Source: Methylobacter sp.
Lineage (GTDB): Bacteria; Pseudomonadota; Gammaproteobacteria; Methylococcales; Methylomonadaceae
Reading direction: 5' to 3'
Length of the DNA: 64,000 nt
Assembly (NCBI GenBank): GCA_028716975.1
Contig: JAQUOU010000002.1
Span: 362,841-426,840, forward strand
Every line of letters starts with the position of its first letter. The stretch's first letter is position 1. This document shows, piece after piece, positions 17,154 through 26,348 of the stretch. A model generated the notes under the pieces. The model was given only the letters and a program-made list of their open reading frames with translations, was not told where the DNA came from and did no database searches. The position numbers and the translations under genes were made by a program.

Positions 17154-18233
17154 ATGTCACAAAAAATTTTAGACGTAGTAAAATCCGGTGTTGTAATCGG
17201 TGAGGGCGTGCAGAAGATATTTGCTATTTGTAAAGAAAATAAATTCGCATTGCCGGCCGTAAATGTAATTAATACCGATTCAATCAACGCGGTATTGGAA
17301 GCAGCAGCCAAGGTAAAATCTCCGGTATTTATCCAGGTTTCTAACGGTGGGGCTCAATTTTTTGCCGGTAAAGGCCTTAAATTAGAAGGTCAACAAACGG
17401 CTATTTTGGGTGCTATCTCTGCGGCTCAACATGTACACACGGTTGCTGAAGCCTATGGTGTGCCAGTGATTTTGCATACTGATCATGCCGCGAAGAAGCT
17501 ATTGCCGTGGATTGATGGTCTGCTGGATGCTGGCGAAAAACGTTTTGCAGAAACCGGTAAGCCTTTATTCAGCTCACATATGCTGGATTTATCTGAAGAA
17601 AGCCTGAAAGAAAACATTGAAATTTGCGCTAAATACCTAGCTCGTATGTCCAAAATGGAAATGACACTTGAAATAGAATTGGGTGTTACTGGAGGTGAAG
17701 AAGATGGGGTCGATAACACCGGTATGGATCACTCTTTGCTATATACTCAGCCTGAAGACGTGGCTTATGCGTATGAAGAACTGAGCAAAATCAGCCCCCG
17801 GTTCACAATCGCTGCTTCTTTTGGTAATGTCCACGGGGTTTACAAGCCGGGTAACGTTAAATTGACGCCAACCATTTTAGCCAACTCACAAAAACATGTG
17901 TCTGAAAAATACGGCGTGGCTGATAACACATTGAACTTTGTTTTTCACGGCGGCTCCGGCTCCACAGCTGACGAAATCAAGGAATCAATAAGTTACGGCG
18001 TGGTTAAGATGAATATTGATACGGATACCCAATGGGCTACATGGGAAGGTGTAATGGAATATTATAAGAAAAATGAGGGCTATCTACAAGGCCAGATCGG
18101 CAATCCGGAAGGTGACGATAAGCCGAATAAAAAATACTATGACCCACGAGTTTGGCAGCGTGCAGGAGAGTTAGGTATGGTAGCTCGTTTAGAGCAAGCC
18201 TTCCGGGAATTAAACGCAGTTAATTCTTTGTAA
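17154..18233 (+). CDS. fba: Class II fructose-bisphosphate aldolase
   Basis: 359 residues, the length of the class IIA (E. coli FbaA) type. A zinc-dependent enzyme, it interconverts fructose 1,6-bisphosphate with dihydroxyacetone phosphate and glyceraldehyde 3-phosphate. Visible metal and active-site motifs: VILHTDHAAKKLLPW (catalytic Asp and zinc His), the EIELGVTGGEEDGVDN segment, ASFGNVHGVYKPG (zinc His) and FVFHGGSGST (phosphate loop and zinc His). It closes the RuMP cluster and gives the cleavage phase of the Embden-Meyerhof RuMP variant. No phosphofructokinase gene lies in the window. Confidence 0.96.
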   Translation: MSQKILDVVKSGVVIGEGVQKIFAICKENKFALPAVNVINTDSINAVLEAAAKVKSPVFIQVSNGGAQFFAGKGLKLEGQQTAILGAISAAQHVHTVAEAYGVPVILHTDHAAKKLLPWIDGLLDAGEKRFAETGKPLFSSHMLDLSEESLKENIEICAKYLARMSKMEMTLEIELGVTGGEEDGVDNTGMDHSLLYTQPEDVAYAYEELSKISPRFTIAASFGNVHGVYKPGNVKLTPTILANSQKHVSEKYGVADNTLNFVFHGGSGSTADEIKESISYGVVKMNIDTDTQWATWEGVMEYYKKNEGYLQGQIGNPEGDDKPNKKYYDPRVWQRAGELGMVARLEQAFRELNAVNSL

Positions 18234-18363
18234 GCGGAACTTTCCTGACCTGCAGGCGAGATATAAAGCGGATTTTTATTTTATGAAGACTGTTGGATAT
18301 ATTAAATTCTTCAGTCTTCAGCACATTATTCTTTCCAATAAAAATTTGGCATGACTTTTAACT

Positions 18364-18409
18364 AAGTAAATCGTCGCTCCGTCAGTTGAGCAGCTACATT
18401 TACTTTTTT
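18364..18409 (+). terminator. Intrinsic terminator downstream of fba
   Basis: AAGTAAAT (18364-18371) pairs with ATTTACTT (18398-18405), with an inner GCTC/GAGC stem, and runs into six Ts. An additional imperfectly terminator-like hairpin, TGAAGACTG/CAGTCTTCA, lies at 18284-18320. Together they probably end the RuMP transcript before the IS remnant. Confidence 0.6.
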
Positions 18410-18490
18410 AATGTTATCGGATCTTGAATGCGCAGATCTAAAAAGTGACGGAGTCATAGGTGATCTAGCCCTGATTTCACGGACACCCCG

Positions 18491-19258
18491 TTAAGCGACT
18501 TTTTTAGCTTCAAAAGCTTCTGGGCTAAGATAATCCAGTTTTGAGTGAAGCCGTTTGCGATTGTCATACACTTCGCTATATTCGAACACCTGGAACTTGG
18601 CATCAGAACGAGTCTTGAAGCGTTCCCCATGAATAGCTTCGACTTGAAACTGTGGCGCCAACTTTCCCAAATTTCCATAGCGGCATTATCATAACAGTCG
18701 CCTTTTTTGCTCATGCTGCAAATCAAATGATGTTTTCGGAAAAGTTTCTGATAGGCGGCTGAACAATACTGGCTGCCTGGTCAGAATGGACGATTACGCC
18801 TGTTAGCATCTTCCTGCACCATAACGCCATAATGAGGGCATCACCTACCAGCGTTGCCGTCATCCGCTCAGCAATCGCCCAGCCGTACCCCCCTTGAATA
18901 AAGCTCAAGCACGACCGCTAAGTACAGCCAACCTTCGTCCGCCCGGATATAAGTGATATCCGCTACTCACTTTTGGTCAGGCTTGTCCGCCATAAAATTC
19001 TGCTCCAAATAAATGAGGCGCAACCGGTAATGAAAGCTTGCTATTCATAGGCGCCTTGCGATCCTAGGTGCGTCAGGCTGTCCTTTTTCTTCGTCAAACA
19101 CACGCTTGATTTCAACCGCCAGTAGCTGGTTCGCTTCAGCCCTCTCTGAAAAGCGGCCGTCGCCTCCAGGCGTACGTAATAACCGCTACACTACGCGACA
19201 CCGACAGCAAGCGACACATCATGATCATTGAGAATTGGTTTTCGTTGAGCTTAATCAT
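18491..19258 (-). pseudogene. IS3-family transposase orfB remnant
   Basis: Fragments in different frames match the DDE transposase: IKLNENQFSMIMMCRLLSVSRS at the start, VIVHSDQA in the middle, SMSKKGDCYDNAAME near the catalytic Glu, and YNRKRLHS-like plus LSPEAFEAKKVA at the end. At least three frameshifts or small deletions are needed to join them, so no active enzyme can be made. Confidence 0.85.
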
Positions 19259-19271
19259 AGCGTATTTCACT

Positions 19272-19560
19272 TGGGCAGTTTCGCGAAGGACGCCGCCGCT
19301 TTTTTTAGGAGAGCCACTTCCTTTTCCAAGCGGGCATTGTCTCTTTTAAGACGAGACAACTCGGCTTGCTGGAGCTTTGGGTCTTAAAACGCCTACCCAG
19401 CTTAACGACATTTCGCTCGCCAGGCATGCAAGGGCGCCTCTGCAAGTCCTACATCCATCGCCACCTTGGCAATATCTCGATCTGCCAATTCTAATGCTGG
19501 CTCTTTAAACTATGCGCTATTTGTTGCGGAAAGATCGTGATGTTGTTTCTTCTTTTTTGG
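19272..19560 (-). pseudogene. IS3-family orfA remnant (helix-turn-helix part)
   Basis: Leftward fragments include IAKVAMDVGLAEAPLHAWRA (helix-turn-helix region) and the orfA coiled-coil end LSRLKRDNARLEKEVALLKK followed by AAASFAKLPK. In-frame stops and frame changes interrupt it. Confidence 0.7.
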
Positions 19561-19899
19561 TTTTCATAATTGAGCTCGGTTTTAGAAATTACTCTCTAAC
19601 CCTGTGTCTGCTAATTCGGGGCAAGATCATGGGGGGCCGCTTTTTCCTATCAATATGGGGATCGTCGAGCTGTCCAAAAATATCTAAAAAATCCATTTCT
19701 TCCTGTTCCTTAATCGTGGCTATATTGTCATTATCCTAAACTCTGTTTGTTCAATAGCTATTTCTTAATGAGATAGTCCTGAGCGAGATTGCTCTGTAGA
19801 CGCTTGCCTTCAACAGTGTTAAATACCAGTTATTTCTGTAAAATATAAAATTTTGTGTCAAAATTACGACACTTTTATCAATGTTGGCATATTGGTTCA

Positions 19900-21264
19900 A
19901 TGAAAATAGTGATCCTTGGGGCTGGCGTTACCGGGTCGTCGGTAGCGAGCGCATTAGCGAGTGAAGAGAATGATATTGTTGTTATTGATTTCAAACAGGA
20001 ACTTCTCGATGCTTTAAAAGAAAGGTTAGATATAGCGACGGTCACGGGCAATGCTGCTCATCCTACCGTTTTGGAGCAGGCAGGGTTAGAAAATACCGAT
20101 ATGGTCATTGCGGTAACCGACCGTGACGAGACTAATATGCTGGCCTGCATGATCATTCATACGCTGTACAGTCGTCCCAAAACTATTGCGCGGGTACGGG
20201 CTATTGATTATCTTAAAAATCCGAAATTATTCGGTCCAAATGGTATTCCGGTGGATATTGTCATCAGTCCCGAACAGATGGTTATGGAGTCCATACGCAA
20301 TTTAATCGAGTTTCCCGGCGTTTTGCATATTTCCGATTTTGCAGGGGGATTGGTACGGCTGTTCTCAGTTAAAGTGGTGGCCGACGGCTTTTTAACAGGG
20401 AAAAAAATTAATGCGGTGAAGGAAACGCTGGCTGATGGCAAAATTCGCGTAGCAGCAATTTTTCGGCAAGGGTTGCCTTTAGCCGTGGATGGAGAGGCAG
20501 TTATTGTTACGGATGATGAGGTTTTCTTCGTTGCGCCCCGCAATGAAGTGCGTCGTGTATTGAAAGCGCTACACAAGATGGAGGCCCCCTTAAAGCGGAT
20601 TATTATTGCCGGGGGCGGGCATATCGGCAAAAGGCTGGCCCTGGCTCTGGAAAACGATCATCATGTAATAATCATCGAAAAAGACCCTATTCGAGCAAAA
20701 AAAATCGCCAACGATCTTGAGCATACTATAGTGTTGAATGGTGATTGCGCCGATGATACTTTGTTGCTTGATGAGTCCATCGACAATACTGATCTGTTTT
20801 GCGCCATTACTGATAATGACGGCGTAAACATTATCTCCGCTTCACTGGCCAAAAGTTTGGGCGCCCGCAAGGCCATCTGCTTACTTAATCATGTTTCATA
20901 CAGCAAATTATTGCCAGGGACAGGTATCGATGTGGCTGTGCTTCCCAATCAGGAAACCCTGGGCAGTATTTTAAAGCATGTGCGCAGAGGTGACGTCGCG
21001 CAAGTCAATTCGTTATGTGGAGGGACTGCTGAAGCTATTGAGGCCATAGCACACCGAACTAATGGTCCTCATTCAGTGGTTGGGCATCGGGTAGACAGTA
21101 TAAAATTCCCTGCCGGCATAGTGATGGGCGCGCTGATTCGCAAACAACAAGTTATTCCCATTCATCATGACACAGTCTTTGAGGAAGGAGATCATGTCGT
21201 AATGTTTGCAATGGATAAAAAGCTGGTCAGTAATATAGAGAAACTCTTTCAACCTCTCACATAA
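19900..21264 (+). CDS. trkA: Trk system potassium uptake protein TrkA
   Basis: 454 residues from the ATG at 19900 (MKIVILGAGVTG); an upstream GTG at 19855 would add 15 unconserved residues. Cytoplasmic NAD(H)-binding gating subunit of the Trk potassium transporter. Two RCK/Rossmann units are visible: GAGVTGSSVASAL with VIDFK (residues ~6-35) and GGGHIGKRLALAL with IIEKD (~230-260), each followed by a TrkA-C type domain. The length equals that of E. coli TrkA (458). It is followed after 97 bp by trkH, its membrane partner. Confidence 0.95.
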   Translation: MKIVILGAGVTGSSVASALASEENDIVVIDFKQELLDALKERLDIATVTGNAAHPTVLEQAGLENTDMVIAVTDRDETNMLACMIIHTLYSRPKTIARVRAIDYLKNPKLFGPNGIPVDIVISPEQMVMESIRNLIEFPGVLHISDFAGGLVRLFSVKVVADGFLTGKKINAVKETLADGKIRVAAIFRQGLPLAVDGEAVIVTDDEVFFVAPRNEVRRVLKALHKMEAPLKRIIIAGGGHIGKRLALALENDHHVIIIEKDPIRAKKIANDLEHTIVLNGDCADDTLLLDESIDNTDLFCAITDNDGVNIISASLAKSLGARKAICLLNHVSYSKLLPGTGIDVAVLPNQETLGSILKHVRRGDVAQVNSLCGGTAEAIEAIAHRTNGPHSVVGHRVDSIKFPAGIVMGALIRKQQVIPIHHDTVFEEGDHVVMFAMDKKLVSNIEKLFQPLT

Positions 21265-21361
21265 ACTCATCAAAGTCGCCTTATAGAAGATCGATATGGG
21301 CAAAGCTTGTGTTTCACTTGATGATTTTTACTTATTTGATACAGCATAGATTTAAGTGCTC

Positions 21362-22819
21362 ATGAACATCATTTTTACAATCATCCATATTTTCGGCGTT
21401 GTTATCATGGTCTTCAGCGGCTTGATGTCCACCTGCCTGGTGACTTCAAAAATTGCTGAAGACGGAGCCACTATAGCTTTTTCCCAAGGTACCATGATTA
21501 CTTTATTGTCTGGCGCCTTAATGTTTTTATTGACGAGACGATCCCCTAAGAAAGTGTCCAGGAAAGCGGGATTTTTATTGGTAACGTTGTGCTGGTCACT
21601 GGCTTCGGTGTTTTGTACTCTGCCGTTACTACTATATTTGCCTGGATTAAGTTTTGTTGATGCTTATTTTGAGGTCATCTCCGGCCTCACGACGACAGGC
21701 GCGACGGTACTTAGCGGCCTGGATTATATGCCAATGTCGATTAACTTGTGGCGTCATGAATTGACTTGGTTTGGCGGGATAGGCATCATTGTTTTTGCGG
21801 TGGCTATTTTGCCTGTATTAGGTATTGGCGGCATGCAGTTGCTTAAGTCGGAATCACCCGGATCTGTCAAGGAATCCGACTTGCCGCCTCGCATAACGCA
21901 GACGGCCAAAGCTTTATGGATAGCTTACGTGGTCATTACCTTTGTTTGCGTCATTTCGTTATACATGGCTGGAATGAACTGGTTTGATGCCGTTTGCCAT
22001 GCCTTTTCCGCAATGAGTTTGGGAGGATTTTCCACCCATGATGCCAGTATTGGTTTTTTCAATTCGCTGCCCATCGAAATAGTGCTGATTGTCTTTCAAT
22101 TGTTGGCAGCTATGAGCTTCGCTACCCATTTCCTGGCCCTCCATAAACGCTCGTTCAAGCCATATGTCAAAGATATGGAAGTGCGCGGCATGCTGACTGT
22201 AGTGCTCGGAAGTTGTATCGTGGCGGCAATTGTTTTGTGGCATGACGGCACTTATCCAGGCTTTTTTACTGCCTTACGACATGCGACGTTTAATGTAGTT
22301 TCTGTTGCCACGACTTCCGGCTACATGACCCAGGACTTTAATCTATGGCCTGTTTTCGTTCCGATGTGGATGCTGTTCCTGAGTAGTATTGCTGTTTCTT
22401 CCGGTTCTACGGGGGGCGGTATCCGAATGATTCGAACCATCATTCTCATGAAGCAGGCGCGCCTGGAGATGTTCAAATCTATTCACCCTTATGCTGTTAA
22501 ACCAATGAAAATTGGTGGCGCTGTCATAAACAATGACATTATTGCCTCGGTGATGGGATTTATTTTTCTGTATTTTATGTGTATTGTTATTCTGGTATTC
22601 ACACTGCTGTTGAGTGGGCTGGATTTTATAACTGCTTTCACCGCCATTATTGCCTGTTTTAACAACGCTGGCCCAGGACTTAACCTAGTAGGCCCTGCGG
22701 CAAATTACTCAATTTTGAGTAATTTTCAAACCAATGTCTGTACCTTTGCCATGCTTTTGGGTCGGGTGCAAATATTCTCCATCGTGATTCTATTCATTCC
22801 TGAGTTTTGGAAAAAATAA
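21362..22819 (+). CDS. trkH: Trk potassium transporter membrane subunit TrkH
   Basis: About 485 residues; ATG 21362 is preferred over a GTG two codons upstream. This is the polytopic K+ translocating subunit. It has four membrane-pore-membrane repeats with selectivity filter segments such as ISGLTTTGATVLSGLD, SAMSLGGFSTHD, VSVATTSGYMTQD and ACFNNAGPGLN, each with the key Gly. GSTGGGIRMIRTI is also typical of the family. It works with TrkA encoded directly upstream, and the pair is probably one transcript. Confidence 0.95.
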   Translation: MNIIFTIIHIFGVVIMVFSGLMSTCLVTSKIAEDGATIAFSQGTMITLLSGALMFLLTRRSPKKVSRKAGFLLVTLCWSLASVFCTLPLLLYLPGLSFVDAYFEVISGLTTTGATVLSGLDYMPMSINLWRHELTWFGGIGIIVFAVAILPVLGIGGMQLLKSESPGSVKESDLPPRITQTAKALWIAYVVITFVCVISLYMAGMNWFDAVCHAFSAMSLGGFSTHDASIGFFNSLPIEIVLIVFQLLAAMSFATHFLALHKRSFKPYVKDMEVRGMLTVVLGSCIVAAIVLWHDGTYPGFFTALRHATFNVVSVATTSGYMTQDFNLWPVFVPMWMLFLSSIAVSSGSTGGGIRMIRTIILMKQARLEMFKSIHPYAVKPMKIGGAVINNDIIASVMGFIFLYFMCIVILVFTLLLSGLDFITAFTAIIACFNNAGPGLNLVGPAANYSILSNFQTNVCTFAMLLGRVQIFSIVILFIPEFWKK

Positions 22820-22897
22820 ATTCTGATTGTATGGAAATTTGTCAAAAATTATTTAAAGCGATAATATTCAAGATATTGACCAATCAGGACTTAATCA

Positions 22898-23437
22898 ATG
22901 GCCAATCTTTCCAGACTGTTTTTTGCTTTATGGCCTGACGAAGCCATCAGAGAAAAGTTGAGACTGTTATGCCAATCTATCCAGGCTAAAGAATTCAAAT
23001 GGGTGTCGCCGCAAAATTTTCATGTAACTTTGGTGTTCCTAGGTAATATTGACAAAATCGCTGAATTGATGATTGCCCAGAGTGCCGCTGTTATTTCTGT
23101 TGAACCATTTGTAGTGACCTTTGATAGGCTTACTTACTGGAGTAAACCTAAAGTTTTATGCCTTACTTCCCGCCAACAACCTCCATGTGAGTTGGGCATG
23201 TTGGTTGAAGCATTGAGTTTAGCTGTCGAAAATTGCGGTCTTCAAGTTGATACCAAGCCTTATAATCCTCATATTACTCTGGCCAGACATGGCAGGGCAT
23301 TTACTGAACGGGATTATGAGCCAATCGTTTGGCGCGCAAGTTCATTTTGTCTTGTTGAATCCTATAACAAGCCTGATGGTGTTTTTTATAAGGTGATCCG
23401 GCAATGGCCTTTTAAAGCTGAATCTTGTTTATCGTAG
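22898..23437 (+). CDS. thpR: RNA 2',3'-cyclic phosphodiesterase
   Basis: 179 residues. A 2H phosphoesterase with both catalytic motifs: HVTLVFLG (about residue 43) and HITLARHG (about residue 127). Enzymes of this family (ThpR/LigT) hydrolyse 2',3'-cyclic phosphates to 2'-phosphates and show RNA ligase activity in vitro. N-terminal RLFFALWPDEAIRE is the usual start. It is convergent with xseA, with 45 bp between the stops. Confidence 0.93.
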   Translation: MANLSRLFFALWPDEAIREKLRLLCQSIQAKEFKWVSPQNFHVTLVFLGNIDKIAELMIAQSAAVISVEPFVVTFDRLTYWSKPKVLCLTSRQQPPCELGMLVEALSLAVENCGLQVDTKPYNPHITLARHGRAFTERDYEPIVWRASSFCLVESYNKPDGVFYKVIRQWPFKAESCLS

Positions 23438-23482
23438 TCAGTAAGCGGGAAGCGAGATCCTAATTGCTACTTAAGCTCGCCG

Positions 23483-24844
23483 TTAATTATTTTCAATAGT
23501 GTGAATCTGGCTCGTAAACTGACCTTGGGCAACGCGGGTTTGTATTATGTCGCCTGGAGCCAGCTGTTCGCTAGAGCGAATAAGTTGCCTGGAAGGCAGA
23601 TGAATAGCCATTGCATAACCACGATTTAAAGTTGCCAAAGGACTGACGGCCTGCAATGTCTGGCTTGCGTTTAATAATTGCTGATTAAGCTGATCCAGTT
23701 TGTGTTGAGTGATGTTGATCAGGCACTTGCTTAAATAAAGCTGTCGCTGTTCATGATTTTTTATGATTATGGCCGGATTAAATTGCCATAAATTAGCCGT
23801 TTTTGTTTCTAGTTTGCTGATATTCTGGCGAAGCCTTATATAAATGGCCTGGTTAAGTCTTAACTCAAGTTCGTCCATGCGCTGCGCATTTCTTGCCATT
23901 TTCTTGCCAGGGTGCAGTTGCTGTAATCTTTTGGTTAACCAGTCTAATAATTGTTGCTTTTGGCCTAGTTTTTGTTGTAGTTGCTGTAGCAATCGAGCTT
24001 CCAAATTAATGAATTTGGATAGCCATTCCCGCTGATCGGGAGTTGCGTGCTCAGCTGCTGCCGAGGGTGTAGCCGCCCGTAAGTCCGCCACAAAATCGGC
24101 AATGGTGACGTCGGTTTCGTGCCCCACGCCGGAAATGACCGGAATTTTGCTGGCAAAAATGGCCCGGGCAACAATTTCTTCATTGAAGGCCCAGAGATCT
24201 TCCAGCGATCCGCCACCTCGCGCAAGAATAATAACATCGCATAGATTGTGCTGATTAGCGATGGCCAGCGCATTGGCAATTTCATTTTTTGAGCTTTCTC
24301 CCTGTACTGCAACGGGATAAATAATAATGGGCACAGCCGTAAATCGTCTATTTAATACAGTCAGTATGTCCCTGATTGCAGCGCCGGAGGGTGACGTTAT
24401 TATTCCTATGGCTTTGGGTAATGCCGGCAGACTTTGTTTGATGGTGACATCAAATAAACCTTCTTCTAACAGCTTAAGTTTTAAAGCATCAAATGCTTTA
24501 CGTAACGCTCCATCGCCGGCTTCTTCAATATGCTCGACAATAAGTTGAAAGTCGCCTCTGGGCTCGTACAGGCTAACTTGTGCTTTTACAATGACTTGTT
24601 TGCCGTTTTCAGGCTTGAAATCCAGTCTGCGCTGCTGGATGCGAAACATTGCACAGCGTATTTGGGCATTTGCATCTTTTAAAGAAAAATAAATGTGTCC
24701 TGAAGAGGGTGTGCTTAAATTGGATATTTCACCTTCAACCAGAACAGTCAGGAAATGATCGTTAAGCAGTTGACTGACTTCACGGTTGAGTTGGGTGACA
24801 GTAAGTATTTTGGGTTGTGCCGTAGGGTACGAGGAAATAATCAT
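23483..24844 (-). CDS. xseA: Exodeoxyribonuclease VII large subunit
   Basis: 453 residues, the normal length. An N-terminal OB-fold (LVEGEISNLSTPSSGHIYFS, residues ~35-100) binds single-stranded DNA. The central nuclease domain has GIITSPSGAAIRDIL, ARGGGSLEDLWAFNEE and PVISGVGHETDVTIADFVAD, followed by a long Gln/Leu-rich coiled coil (~270-400). With XseB it degrades single-stranded DNA to oligonucleotides. xseB is not in the window. Confidence 0.95.
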   Translation of the reverse strand: MIISSYPTAQPKILTVTQLNREVSQLLNDHFLTVLVEGEISNLSTPSSGHIYFSLKDANAQIRCAMFRIQQRRLDFKPENGKQVIVKAQVSLYEPRGDFQLIVEHIEEAGDGALRKAFDALKLKLLEEGLFDVTIKQSLPALPKAIGIITSPSGAAIRDILTVLNRRFTAVPIIIYPVAVQGESSKNEIANALAIANQHNLCDVIILARGGGSLEDLWAFNEEIVARAIFASKIPVISGVGHETDVTIADFVADLRAATPSAAAEHATPDQREWLSKFINLEARLLQQLQQKLGQKQQLLDWLTKRLQQLHPGKKMARNAQRMDELELRLNQAIYIRLRQNISKLETKTANLWQFNPAIIIKNHEQRQLYLSKCLINITQHKLDQLNQQLLNASQTLQAVSPLATLNRGYAMAIHLPSRQLIRSSEQLAPGDIIQTRVAQGQFTSQIHTIENN

Positions 24845-24932
24845 GAATTAATAACAGGGGCTTTTATAACAAACAGGATTCAAACTACTCTAAATCAAGC
24901 AAAGGCAACAGTCCGGTTTAAGAGTAAAAAAT

Positions 24933-25652
24933 TCAGGATTTTAGTTTGTTTTCCCTTTCAATCTGCTGCATATAGCGCTGGATAGCGGATTCAAAGGCCG
25001 GCGCTATGCGGGTAAATTTGCAGCCGATCTTTTCGATTTTATTCAACTTTTCCGGATTAACAATGCATTTGTTACGTATTTCAAAAGAAATAGTGTCTTC
25101 GCCTGTATCTGTGAGAAACAGTTTGCAGTGTTCAAGTTGTGCCTCAAGAGCTAGCAGAGAAGAAATGTCGGCCGATTCATTAAGCATTGAGAAGCCGGAA
25201 AGGCTGATATCATACAGCTTAAGCTCAATAGACTCTCGATCTTCCAGAATTAACCGGCAATAACTGGACTTTGATAGAGGAGATTTTATCCGATAGAATT
25301 CCCGGCGCTGCAACCAAAGAATTGCTTCGGGGATAGGCATTATAAATGCCGGACGCCCTTTATGCTGAATTTTTGCAAGCCGGCTTGTCTGGAAAGTAAC
25401 CTCGATGCCAAGGTATACGGTTTTAAAAAATATATTAGGAGAATTTAGGGCCTGCTGGCTTAAATACTCTTTTGGGGCATAATCTAAGATTAACGAATTA
25501 TTTTTTTTATTAATCTCTATTATTGTAGTAATAAAAGAATCATTATTATCGCCAAAGTTAGCGCTGAGTAGGCATTTACTATTAAATAATAATGATAAAT
25601 GATTAACTATTTGCGCTTGATTACGAATTAAGAACGACGTTTCGTTTTCCAT
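24933..25652 (-). CDS. PilZ-domain protein with YcgR-like N-terminal domain (c-di-GMP effector candidate)
   Basis: 239 residues. The N-terminal ~110 residues have the YcgR_2/flagellar-brake-like pattern (INHLSLLFNSKCLLSANF... and the T.LGIEVTFQTSRL segment). It is followed by the PilZ c-di-GMP switch motif QRREFYRI (about residue 117) and DISLSGFS (about residue 150), corresponding to RxxxR and [D/N]xSxxG. Such proteins bind cyclic di-GMP and tune motility or surface attachment. No flagellar genes are in the window, though type IV pilin genes are. The gene is monocistronic and divergent from sugE. Confidence 0.85.
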   Translation of the reverse strand: MENETSFLIRNQAQIVNHLSLLFNSKCLLSANFGDNNDSFITTIIEINKKNNSLILDYAPKEYLSQQALNSPNIFFKTVYLGIEVTFQTSRLAKIQHKGRPAFIMPIPEAILWLQRREFYRIKSPLSKSSYCRLILEDRESIELKLYDISLSGFSMLNESADISSLLALEAQLEHCKLFLTDTGEDTISFEIRNKCIVNPEKLNKIEKIGCKFTRIAPAFESAIQRYMQQIERENKLKS

Positions 25653-25735
25653 TTATAGTAATAAGTTGTTTTCGAGTATATATCATCAGACTATTGTAAA
25701 ATACTTAAAGTATATGCACAAAGAAAGGGGTATTC

Positions 25736-26056
25736 GTGGCGTGGTTTCTTTTATTTTCTGCGGGGTTCGCAGAAATAGTATTTGCTTTAAGCCTTAAGTA
25801 TAACCAAGGTTTTACCAAACTTTGGCCTAGCATAATCACTTTGTTATCAGGGGCTGTCAGTTTCTATTTGTTGATGCTGGCAATAAAAACCTTGCCGCTG
25901 GGAACCGCCTATGCTGTTTGGACCGGTATGGGAGCAGTAGGAGTGGCCTTAGTAGGGATCCTTCTATTTAAGGAATCATCGGATGTATACCGATTGCTGT
26001 CGATAGCTTTAGTCGTTATCGGCATCATTGGCCTTAAATTAACTGATAATAATTAA
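25736..26056 (+). CDS. sugE: Small multidrug resistance family transporter, SugE/Gdx type
   Basis: 106 residues starting with GTG after AAAGAAAGGGG. Four transmembrane helices, with the essential membrane Glu in AGFAEIVFAL (residue ~13) and the family signature LPLGTAYAVWTGMGAVG. SugE/Gdx proteins export guanidinium or quaternary ammonium compounds; this one matches the SugE branch more closely than EmrE by its ILLFKES and IIGLKL segments. I see no guanidine riboswitch upstream. tusB starts 1 base after its stop, so they probably share a transcript, though no functional link is obvious. Confidence 0.9.
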   Translation: MAWFLLFSAGFAEIVFALSLKYNQGFTKLWPSIITLLSGAVSFYLLMLAIKTLPLGTAYAVWTGMGAVGVALVGILLFKESSDVYRLLSIALVVIGIIGLKLTDNN

Positions 26057-26057
26057 C

Positions 26058-26348
26058 GTGTTGCACCTGGTTTTTCAGTCACCTATTGATACGGCAATCC
26101 TGGAACGAATTGATGCCGGGGATGTAGCAATTTTCCTTGAAAACTCGGTTTTGCGCATCCTCCAAAATGGAATATTAAATGACAGGTTAACACAGCAACT
26201 CAAAATTAACCGTCTTTGCGTCTTATTGGATGACATAACTGTTCGTGGAATAAGGGCTGATGAGCTGGTTAAGGGGATAGAAGTAATCGATTATGCTGAG
26301 TTGGTTGAATTGACTGTTAAAAATCCGGTAATTCAATCGTGGTCTTGA
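26058..26348 (+). CDS. tusB: Sulfur-relay protein TusB/DsrH
   Basis: 96 residues with a GTG start directly after sugE. The N-terminus LHLVFQSPIDTAILERI, the middle GDVAIFLENSVL and the C-terminal VIDYAELVELTVKNPVIQSW fit the DsrH/TusB family. In E. coli TusBCD passes sulfur from TusA to TusE for 2-thiouridine formation in tRNA. tusC and tusD are not beside it. Its stop TGA overlaps the ATG of tusE (TGATG), implying coupled translation. Confidence 0.87.
   Translation: MLHLVFQSPIDTAILERIDAGDVAIFLENSVLRILQNGILNDRLTQQLKINRLCVLLDDITVRGIRADELVKGIEVIDYAELVELTVKNPVIQSWS

Larger units (their letters stand above)
18461..19629 (-). mobile_element. Decayed IS3-family insertion sequence
   Basis: 1169 bp bounded by imperfect terminal inverted repeats: TGATCTAGCCCTGATTTCAC at 18461 and, inverted, TGATCTTGCCCCGAATTAGC ending at 19629 (19 of the first 25 positions match). 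Both ends begin TGATC. No intact target duplication is visible. Inside are leftward orfA and orfB remnants broken by several frameshifts and stops. It is inserted between fba and trkA, apparently without damaging either. Confidence 0.85.

Noticed and set aside
19855..19899. Longer TrkA start at the GTG
   Set aside because: The extra 15 residues precede the conserved MKIVILGAG start and lie in a region with no clear ribosome binding site. The ATG at 19900 fits the family.
25653..25735. Possible guanidine riboswitch before the SugE-type gene
   Set aside because: The 83-bp leader shows neither the paired ACGR loops of the mini-ykkC class nor any other guanidine aptamer pattern that I can recognise.
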